From assembly GCA_012515885.1 (NCBI GenBank), contig JAAYXN010000288.1, positions 1 through 7,867 on the forward strand: 7,867 nucleotides of DNA, in the 5' to 3' direction. The stretch's first letter is position 1. The number at the start of each line of letters is the position of its first letter. The position numbers and the translations under genes were made by a program. Source of the DNA: Rhodococcus sp. (in: high G+C Gram-positive bacteria). Lineage in GTDB: Bacteria; Actinomycetota; Actinomycetes; Mycobacteriales; Mycobacteriaceae. Positions 1 through 5,759 of this stretch are shown piece by piece. Below the pieces are notes generated by a model. That model searched no databases and was not told the origin of the DNA. It saw only the letters and a program-made list of their open reading frames with translations.

Positions 1-272
1 AGATCTCGACCGGCATCGGCTACCTGCCGCTGCGTCCGTCGCTGACCGAAGAGGGCGGTGTCCTCAAGGAGTGGGCGGATTCCAACCCGCTTCTGGCACC
101 AAATCTGGAACAGCTCGACACCCTTGAGCCGTGGACGTCCTACCCCGGCAACTCGTACGTGCAGGTCGACACCGTTCTCGCTGACGCCATCGAGCAGTCG
201 GTCTACTACGGCAAGGACCCCGCAACCACGATGAAGGCCGCGGCTGAGCGTGCCCAGCAGCTCATCTCCTGA
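1..272 (+). CDS. ABC transporter solute-binding protein, family 1 (UgpB/MalE-like), C-terminal part
   Basis: The reading frame is open from base 3 to a TGA at 270-272, giving the last 89 residues of a protein whose start lies outside the window. The visible part has features of the C-terminal lobe of family-1 extracellular solute-binding proteins: a GYLPLRPS segment near the start (UgpB-type proteins have a similar TGYLPIT-like stretch), a PGNSYVQVD segment, and a final amphipathic helix ending in AAERAQQLIS. These proteins are lipid-anchored or secreted and deliver sugars, polyols or glycerol-3-phosphate to a membrane permease. Two MalF/MalG-type permeases follow in the same orientation, which supports the call. 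The substrate cannot be read from this fragment; a glycerol-3-phosphate or glycerophosphodiester ligand is an inference from the neighbouring phosphoesterases. The signal peptide and lipobox would lie upstream and are not visible. Confidence 0.85.
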   Translation, partial: ISTGIGYLPLRPSLTEEGGVLKEWADSNPLLAPNLEQLDTLEPWTSYPGNSYVQVDTVLADAIEQSVYYGKDPATTMKAAAERAQQLIS

Positions 273-283
273 CGCATCGAGCC

Positions 284-289
284 GAGAGG
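284..289 (+). promoter_or_regulatory. Ribosome binding site setting the phosphatase start
   Basis: GAGAGG lies 8 bases before the ATG at 298. An in-frame GTG-or-ATG-type start further upstream, at 250, would overlap the end of the binding-protein gene and add a serine-rich, low-complexity 16-residue leader. The Shine-Dalgarno match favours 298 as the true start. Confidence 0.65.
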
Positions 290-297
290 CATCTTTC

Positions 298-1038
298 ATG
301 ACTACCTCGATCTCTTCTCCGACTCGCCGCATCGAACTGGCTGGCGTCCACAACCTTCGTGACGTGGGCGGCTACCGGGCCGGTGCCCGGACAACCCGGT
401 GGGGCAAGCTGTTTCGCGCCGATGCGCTGCACGAACTCGATGGTGAAGGTCAGCGTCGACTCAACGATCTCGGTGTTGGGCTTGTCGTTGACCTGCGTGA
501 CGCCACCGAAATTGAACACGCACCGGACGCCCTCGACGGTGTTGAGTGCCGCCACGTTCACCACCCGATCTTTGACGGCCCTACCAACTTGGGGCCAGCA
601 GGGTTCAACCTCTCAGCGCTGTACACGATGATCCTTGAGACGCACGCGGACCGGCTCACCCAAGCGGTGCAGATGGTTGCCAGCGAACCTGAAGGCGTGA
701 TCGTGCACTGCACTGCAGGCAAAGATCGCACCGGCTTGGTCATTGCACTGGCGCTCTCGGCGGTCGGCGTGGATGACCGCGACATTGCCGCCGACTATTC
801 GCTCAGCGAGGTCATGCTCGCCGGTGAATGGGCGGATCGAATGATCGCAAAGTTCACTCAGCGCTACCCAGATTCCGACAGCGACATCACAGGAATCGTC
901 ACCTCCAGCCCTGCAGCAGTGATCCTTGGATCACTGAAGGCAGTACGCGAAAACCACGGGGACGCAGCCGGATACCTGCGCTCTCACGGCATGGACATCG
1001 GCGACCTCGATCGCCTGCGCAGCACCCTTCTCGACTGA
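298..1038 (+). CDS. Tyrosine-protein/lipid phosphatase-like protein (MptpB/LipA type)
   Basis: This is a 246-residue protein of the Y_phosphatase3 family. It carries the family's N-terminal NLRDVGGY motif (residues 19-26), an FRAD motif (39-42) and the P-loop HCTAGKDRTG (137-146), with nucleophilic Cys138 and phosphate-binding Arg144. The Lys142-Asp143 pair in the loop matches the HCxAGKDRTG loop of Mycobacterium tuberculosis MptpB. Relatives with this loop act on phosphotyrosine, phosphoserine/threonine and phosphoinositides; which of these applies here is unknown. No signal peptide or membrane helix is visible, so it is probably cytoplasmic. It starts 25 bases after the binding-protein stop and ends 34 bases before the metallophosphoesterase gene, inside a transporter operon. 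A role in dephosphorylating an imported phosphomonoester, rather than in protein signalling, is therefore plausible but inferred. Start chosen at the ATG with a good RBS (GAGAGG). Confidence 0.85.
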   Translation: MTTSISSPTRRIELAGVHNLRDVGGYRAGARTTRWGKLFRADALHELDGEGQRRLNDLGVGLVVDLRDATEIEHAPDALDGVECRHVHHPIFDGPTNLGPAGFNLSALYTMILETHADRLTQAVQMVASEPEGVIVHCTAGKDRTGLVIALALSAVGVDDRDIAADYSLSEVMLAGEWADRMIAKFTQRYPDSDSDITGIVTSSPAAVILGSLKAVRENHGDAAGYLRSHGMDIGDLDRLRSTLLD

Positions 1039-1072
1039 TCTACCACCGAACTTTCTCGAAAGGACTTCTGTC

Positions 1073-1963
1073 ATGAGCGGTCAGCATTCCGCACCCAGCC
1101 ACTCCCTCCTCCACATCACCGATACGCATTTCGTGGAGAACCGCGCACTGCTCCACGATGGTGTCGACAGCGACGCACAGCTCGCTCAGCTTTTTGAGCG
1201 CGTCGAGCGTTCCGGCCACCGCCCGGACGCCATCGTCTTCACCGGCGACCTCGCTGACCAGGGACACCCCGAGGCCTACGCACGTCTGCGTGCACTCGTC
1301 GAGCCCGCAGCCGAGCGCCTCGGCGCGAAGGTGATCTGGTGCATCGGCAACCACGACGCGCGTCCGGCATTCCGTGAAGTACTTCTCGACCTTGAGCCCA
1401 CCCAGGACACCATCGACGCTGTCCACGACATCGATGGCCTGCGCATCGTTGTGCTCGACACCACGATCCCCGGCGACCACAGCGGTGAGGTCACCGAGGC
1501 TCAGCGCGAATGGCTGCGTGGCGTTCTTGCAGAGCCTGCACCGCACGGCACGATCCTTGCCCTGCACCACCCGCCGATCCCATCCACCCTCGGCATCCTG
1601 CAGTACGTCGAGCTGGCCGATCAGGACAAGCTCGAAGAGGTCATCACCGGCACCGACGTCCGCGGTGTCATCGCAGGTCACCTGCACTACACCACCATCA
1701 GCACCTTCGGTGGAGTCCCGCTGTCTGTTGCAGCAGCAACCTGCTACTCGCAGGACCTGTTCGCGGAAGACGGCAGCATGCGCGGCGTCAACGGCGGACG
1801 TTCCTTCAACACGATCAACGTCTACAACGACCGCGTCGTGCACAACGCAATCCCGCTCGAAGAGTCACCGACGCTGTACGAAATGTCAGCTGAGCGTCTG
1901 CGTCGCTACACCGAAATGACCCCCGAAGAGCGCCTCGCCGCAGCTTCGGCGCATCAGGACTGA
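1073..1963 (+). CDS. cpdA: Class III phosphodiesterase, Rv0805/CpdA-type metallophosphoesterase
   Basis: This 296-residue calcineurin-like metallophosphoesterase has all the two-metal ligands of the class III cyclic-nucleotide phosphodiesterases: Asp17 and His19 (DTH), Asp59 (GDLAD), Asn93-His94 (GNHD), His165 (ALHHPP), and His203/His205 (GHLHY). The overall sequence closely tracks M. tuberculosis Rv0805, with shared segments such as PDAIVFTGDLAD, GTILALHHPPIPS and the ATCY.QDL stretch. Rv0805 hydrolyses 2',3'- and 3',5'-cyclic nucleotides; the related GpdQ hydrolyses glycerophosphodiesters. No signal peptide is visible, so it should act in the cytoplasm. A GAAAGGA ribosome binding site (1058-1064) lies 8 bases before the ATG. 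Its place between binding-protein and permease genes suggests it may cleave the imported solute, as UgpQ (a different fold) does in the E. coli ugp operon. cAMP turnover is the alternative. Family assignment is firm; in vivo substrate is not. Confidence 0.88.
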   Translation: MSGQHSAPSHSLLHITDTHFVENRALLHDGVDSDAQLAQLFERVERSGHRPDAIVFTGDLADQGHPEAYARLRALVEPAAERLGAKVIWCIGNHDARPAFREVLLDLEPTQDTIDAVHDIDGLRIVVLDTTIPGDHSGEVTEAQREWLRGVLAEPAPHGTILALHHPPIPSTLGILQYVELADQDKLEEVITGTDVRGVIAGHLHYTTISTFGGVPLSVAAATCYSQDLFAEDGSMRGVNGGRSFNTINVYNDRVVHNAIPLEESPTLYEMSAERLRRYTEMTPEERLAAASAHQD

Positions 1964-1975
1964 AAGCAGCGCTCG

Positions 1976-2938
1976 ATGTTCACTGAAGTACTACCCGCGT
2001 CGGTTGGTGGTTCGTCGCAGCCCGGTTCTTCGGAACAGGGCTCGGCGGGCCGCCGCCGACTCGGCCGAAAAATCGTCCCCTACCTTTACGTGCTTCCCGC
2101 CGTCGCGCTGCTCGTCATGTGGACGTACAAGCCTCTAGCAGAGACGATCAACCTGTCGTTCTTCGACTGGAACATGATCCCCACTTCGCCGAAAACTCCA
2201 GTAGGACTGGGCAACTACAGTGAAGTAGTCACGATCCCGGAACTGCATCAGGCAGTGGGGAACACCCTCGTCTATATCACTGCCTTCTTCTTCGTGACGA
2301 TTGTCCTACCGGTAGTCATCGCGTTGATGAGCAACCGAGTTTCCGGCAATGCGAAAACGTTCTATCAGGCCCTGATTTTCGTGCCATTCCTCGTCACCCC
2401 CGTTGCCAGCAGCGCGGTCTGGCGGTGGCTGTTCAACCCCGACGACGGCATGATCCCGCGCATCGCAGCCACAGTCGGCTACGACATGGGCGACATCTTC
2501 CGGTCACCCTCAATGGCACTGTGGGGTGTCGTCGTCATCGCCGGATGGCAGCTCCTCGGCTTCGGTGTCCTCGTCGTCGCAGCTGGAATGGCCGGAATCA
2601 ACCCCGACTACGGACACGCAGCCTCGCTCGACGGTGCCACCCCCGGATTTATAACCCGCACCATCATCCTGCCGCTGCTGTCACCGACACTCGTGTTTCT
2701 CGCGCTCATGACCATCCTGCTCAGCGCCCAATGGACCTACCCCGTCATCGACATCCTCACTCAAGGCGGACCAGCAGGATCCTCCAACAACATCTACTAC
2801 CTGCTCTACGAACTCGGCTTCCGCAACTTCGACGCCGGACTCTCCGCAGCAGCAGGAACCATGTTCTTCGTCGTCTTCGGCGTCATCGCGATCATCTTTG
2901 TCAAAGTCTCCGAACGCCTTGCGTTTTATGACAATTAA
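1976..2938 (+). CDS. ABC transporter permease, MalF/UgpA-like
   Basis: This is a 320-residue inner-membrane permease of the binding-protein-dependent transport family. A polar, Ser/Gly-rich cytoplasmic N-terminus of about 30 residues ends in an RRRLGRK cluster. Six hydrophobic segments follow: about residues 33-52, then those around NTLVYITAFFF, ALIFVPFLV, ALWGVVVIAGW, LVFLALMTILL and GTMFFVVFGV. The cytoplasmic EAA loop that docks on the ATPase is at residues 214-233 (HAASLDG...IILP). Length and the WTYKPLAETINLSFFDWN start fit the UgpA/MalF subfamily, which forms a heterodimer with a MalG/UgpE partner, here the next gene. The ATG lies 12 bases after the phosphodiesterase stop with only a weak GAAAG upstream, so translational coupling is likely. 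The solute is not determined by the sequence; sugars and glycerol-3-phosphate are the usual ligands of this family. Confidence 0.9.
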   Translation: MFTEVLPASVGGSSQPGSSEQGSAGRRRLGRKIVPYLYVLPAVALLVMWTYKPLAETINLSFFDWNMIPTSPKTPVGLGNYSEVVTIPELHQAVGNTLVYITAFFFVTIVLPVVIALMSNRVSGNAKTFYQALIFVPFLVTPVASSAVWRWLFNPDDGMIPRIAATVGYDMGDIFRSPSMALWGVVVIAGWQLLGFGVLVVAAGMAGINPDYGHAASLDGATPGFITRTIILPLLSPTLVFLALMTILLSAQWTYPVIDILTQGGPAGSSNNIYYLLYELGFRNFDAGLSAAAGTMFFVVFGVIAIIFVKVSERLAFYDN

Positions 2939-3019
2939 CGGCACCGCCGTCGCGACAACTGACGGCTAACAGCACCCCGCATTTCCCCGGTAGTTCTCGA
3001 CCAATTTGGAGATTTTTCG

Positions 3020-3910
3020 ATGGCCCTCGTCCTTCTCGACCCGCCCGCGGGTCCAGCCACAAGTGAGGCGGCGCAAGAGGCACCACAGCGGGACGTCGAT
3101 CGGTCCGCCGCACCACGGCGTTTCGTGGGACACCTGGTGCTCGCTGTCGTCGCTATCATCAGTATTTTCCCGGTGTACTGGATGTATACGACAGCATTTC
3201 GGGCGCCGGAGAACGCGCTGTCGTCGTCGCCGGTTGCGTGGCCGCTGAGTCTAGAAAACTTCCGGTACGTGTTCGACACCATCCCGATCATGACGATGAT
3301 GGCCAACACCTTCGTGATGGCGTTGATCCTCACTGTCAGCCAGATGTTCATTGCCATCCTCGCCGCGTATTCCTTTGCGCGGTGGTCGTTTATCGGCAAG
3401 GACATCCTGTTCATCATGTTCGTCGGGTCGTGGCTGGTGCCGTTCCAGGTCACGATGATCCCGAACTATCTGATGATCGCGCAGTTCGGGTTGCTCGATA
3501 CCGTCGCGGGTGTCGTCATTCCCAACCTGTGTTCGGCGTTCGGTGTGCTGCTGCTGCGTCAGCACATGCAGGCATTTCCGCGTGAGCTTCTCGATGCCAG
3601 CGAGATGGATAGTCAGGGATCGTGGAAGACGCTGTGGCGCGTGGTTGTCCCCAACATGCGGCCGGCGCTGGCAGCACTGTCCATCATGATGTTCATCAGC
3701 GCGTGGAATGAATACCTGTGGCCGTCGCTCATCCTGCGTAGTTCAGATGCGCTGGTGCAGATCGGTATTCGAAGCTTCCTCGGTGATGAGGGCAACAACT
3801 GGGGAGCTGTGATGGCGGCGGCAGGCCTGGCGTGTTTGCCGATCTTCCTGATCTACATCTTCCTGCAGCGCTACGTCGTCGACGCGTTCGTCCGCTCCGG
3901 CTTGAAGTAG
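3020..3910 (+). CDS. ABC transporter permease, MalG/UgpE-like
   Basis: This 296-residue permease is the second membrane subunit of the importer. It has a charged cytoplasmic N-terminus (about 35 residues) and then six hydrophobic segments: LVLAVVAIISIFPVYWMY, FVMALILTVSQMFIAIL, ILFIMFVGSWLVPFQV, GVVIPNLCSAFGVLLL, LAALSIMMFISAW and GLACLPIFLIYIFL. The EAA loop at residues 192-211 (DASEMDSQGSW...VVVP) is clear, and the WNEYLWPSLI and FVRSGLK ends are typical of MalG/UgpE proteins. GGAG at 3008-3011 lies 8 bases before the ATG. It follows the first permease after 81 bases, the widest gap in this operon, and is its last gene before the convergent terminator. No nucleotide-binding subunit follows. 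The ATPase must be encoded upstream of the window or elsewhere, as with shared MsmK/UgpC-type ATPases. Confidence 0.9.
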   Translation: MALVLLDPPAGPATSEAAQEAPQRDVDRSAAPRRFVGHLVLAVVAIISIFPVYWMYTTAFRAPENALSSSPVAWPLSLENFRYVFDTIPIMTMMANTFVMALILTVSQMFIAILAAYSFARWSFIGKDILFIMFVGSWLVPFQVTMIPNYLMIAQFGLLDTVAGVVIPNLCSAFGVLLLRQHMQAFPRELLDASEMDSQGSWKTLWRVVVPNMRPALAALSIMMFISAWNEYLWPSLILRSSDALVQIGIRSFLGDEGNNWGAVMAAAGLACLPIFLIYIFLQRYVVDAFVRSGLK

Positions 3911-3928
3911 GTGCAGCGGGATCGGCCG

Positions 3929-4000
3929 CACGTCGCATAGGGATTTGTGTCCTCCCACCCGTTTGGACGGGTGGGAGGACACAAAAATAGGTGCGACGTG
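3929..4000. terminator. Convergent intergenic hairpin, probable two-way terminator
   Basis: Bases 3944-3962 and 3967-3985 are perfectly complementary (19 bp, GC-rich middle CCTCCCACCCG, loop TTGG). Outside them, after six unpaired bases on each side, 3929-3937 (CACGTCGCA) pairs with 3992-4000 (TGCGACGTG) for another 9 bp. It sits in the 100 bases between the stop of the + strand permease (3910) and the stop of the - strand flavoprotein (4011). This is where a shared terminator is expected. Neither strand has a clear U-run after the stem; only UUU and AAA at the stem base are seen. Such stems without U-tracts are common in high-GC actinomycetes. Confidence 0.75.
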
Positions 4001-4010
4001 GTGGAATGGA

Positions 4011-5759
4011 TCAGTACACGTCGCGCAGATAACGCTTTTCGCGCTTGAGGTTGCTGACGTATTCGCCCGCTGCCTCGGCGGACATGGCGCCGTGGACCTC
4101 GATCACCTTGTGCAGGGCAGTATCGACGTCCTTGGCCATGCGGCTCGCATCGCCACACACATAGAAGTGGCCGCCCTCTTCCAGCCAGCTGTAGAGGTCC
4201 TTGCCCTGCTCAGCCATACGGGTCTGGACATACACCTTCTCCGCCTGATCACGCGAAAACGCGAGGTCGAGGCGATGCAGCACACCGTCGTCGGAGAACT
4301 GGGTCAGCTCTTCCTCATAGATGTAGTCCGACGCCCGGTGCTGGTCGCCGAAGAACAGCCAGTTCTTACCCGACGCGCCGCGTGCCTTGCGTTCCTGCAA
4401 GAACGCGCGGAACGGAGCCACACCCGTACCTGGGCCCACCATGATCATCGGCGCGGAATCATCACCCGGAACGCGGAATGACTTGTTGGGGGAGACGAAG
4501 ATGCCTGCTGTGCCGCCCTCAGCCACGCGGTCGGCGAGGAACGTCGACGCGACACCGCCGCGCTCACGTCCACCACCGGAGTGGCGCACACTCGCGACCG
4601 TCAAATGCACTGTCGACGGGTCGGCCTTCGAGCTCGACGAAATCGAGTACGCGCGGTGCTGCAGCGGACGCAGCAAACCGGTGAACTCATCGACCTCAAA
4701 CCGCAGGGACGGATCGAGCTGGAGCAGGTCAAGAACGTCCTTGCCCCACAGCCACGCATCGAGTGCTTCCTTATCGCCGTGGCGAAGCAGGTGGCTCAAC
4801 TCGTCGTTGGCGACGCGCTTTTCCACCTCAGCGATGAGCTCATGCGAGGGCGTCCGGATCTCGAAGTTGTAAGCAAGCAGCTCACGCAGCGAGCGATCCT
4901 GGCCGGCGACAGCACTTTCCGGATCAACACCAAGCTGGCTGATCACCGAATCCACAAGCGCCGGGTCGTTGATCGGCATGACGCCCAGTGCGTCGCCAGC
5001 CTCGTATTCGAGCCCCGAGTCCGCGAGCGCGAACTCGTAGTGCCGAATTTCCTTGGCCGAACCCGTCTTTGACAGGCAGCGATTGACAGCCACCGTCGAC
5101 GAGTACGGATTCTTGCGGTTCCACTGTGAACGCGCACGCTTCGGCTTAGCGGCTGCCGGGGCGGGAGCCGCATCCGCACCGGTCTCGGCGGCGAACATCG
5201 GAATGACCTCGGCAACCCACGCGGCAGCCGGGTCTTCGTAGTCAACGTCGCAGTCGATACGCGCCGTCAGTCGCCGCGCCCCAAGCTGCTCAAGGCGGGT
5301 ATCGATCATCTTTCCGGCCTGGCAGAACCCGTCATAGCCGGTGTCACCGAGCGCGAGAACAGCGAACTCACACTGCTCAATACGCGGCGCGCCCTCAGCG
5401 GACAATGCCTCCCAGAACAATTCGGCGTTGTCGGGCATTTCGCCTTCACCGTACGTCGAGGTGACGACGAGCAGTCGCTGCACCGTCGTCAGCTTCTCGA
5501 TGTCCATGTCATCGAGCGAAGACACGATCGGTGCCAAACCTTGCGCGCGTGCTGCGTCCGCAGCATCCTCTGCGACACCTTCGGCGTTGCCGGTCTGGCT
5601 GCCGTAGAGGATGTGCACGGACGGAGCCGACGACGATGCAGCGTCCGCAGCACCAGCGGTAACGAACAGCCGCGACTGGACACCAGCGAGGAATCCCGAC
5701 AGCCACGCACGCTGATCAGTGCTGAACGGGGCGTCACTGGGGATGAAAAGGGCGGTCAC
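4011..5759 (-). CDS. CysJ-like NADPH diflavin reductase
   Basis: This complete 582-residue protein matches the sulfite reductase flavoprotein (CysJ) along its whole length. An N-terminal helix motif (QRAWLSGFLAG, 16-26) precedes a flavodoxin domain with the FMN P-loop YGSQTGNAE (52-60), STYGEG (101-106) and ALGDTGYDGFCQAG (136-149). An Ala/Pro-rich linker (about 195-210) leads to the FAD domain with RAYSISSSS (369-377) and GVAST (402-406). The NADP domain has GPGTGVAP (442-449), SRDQAEKVYVQ (502-512) and FYVCGDASRMAKDV (532-545). The Ser502-Arg503...Lys508-x-Tyr510 pattern is the NADPH-selecting one. It ends in RDVY, as E. coli CysJ does. Electrons should pass NADPH to FAD to FMN to a partner. 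It starts with GTG overlapping the GltB-like stop by four bases, so that protein is the natural candidate acceptor. No CysI hemoprotein gene is in the window. Serving a sulfite reductase or P450 elsewhere is the alternative. Confidence 0.9.
   Translation of the reverse strand: MTALFIPSDAPFSTDQRAWLSGFLAGVQSRLFVTAGAADAASSSAPSVHILYGSQTGNAEGVAEDAADAARAQGLAPIVSSLDDMDIEKLTTVQRLLVVTSTYGEGEMPDNAELFWEALSAEGAPRIEQCEFAVLALGDTGYDGFCQAGKMIDTRLEQLGARRLTARIDCDVDYEDPAAAWVAEVIPMFAAETGADAAPAPAAAKPKRARSQWNRKNPYSSTVAVNRCLSKTGSAKEIRHYEFALADSGLEYEAGDALGVMPINDPALVDSVISQLGVDPESAVAGQDRSLRELLAYNFEIRTPSHELIAEVEKRVANDELSHLLRHGDKEALDAWLWGKDVLDLLQLDPSLRFEVDEFTGLLRPLQHRAYSISSSSKADPSTVHLTVASVRHSGGGRERGGVASTFLADRVAEGGTAGIFVSPNKSFRVPGDDSAPMIMVGPGTGVAPFRAFLQERKARGASGKNWLFFGDQHRASDYIYEEELTQFSDDGVLHRLDLAFSRDQAEKVYVQTRMAEQGKDLYSWLEEGGHFYVCGDASRMAKDVDTALHKVIEVHGAMSAEAAGEYVSNLKREKRYLRDVY

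Noticed and set aside
250..297. Longer phosphatase N-terminus starting at 250
   Set aside because: It would overlap the binding-protein gene and adds a low-complexity serine-rich leader not seen in the family; the ATG at 298 has a good RBS 8 bases upstream.
1040..1843. Long open frame on the - strand opposite the phosphodiesterase
   Set aside because: It mirrors the codon pattern of a gene with all conserved catalytic motifs; its translation resembles no family and has no RBS or operon context.
2946..2966. Terminator between the two permease genes
   Set aside because: The stem is only 6 bp with a 9-base loop and no U-run; the two permeases must be co-produced, so this is at most a minor element.
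3945..4481. Open frame on the + strand starting in the intergenic hairpin
   Set aside because: It starts inside the terminator stem and runs antisense through the conserved NADP domain of the reductase; no RBS is seen.
4011..5759. Calling the flavoprotein a true CysJ of assimilatory sulfite reduction
   Set aside because: No CysI or other sulfur-assimilation gene is visible, and the overlap with the GltB-like gene points to another partner; the CysJ-like family call is kept without the functional claim.
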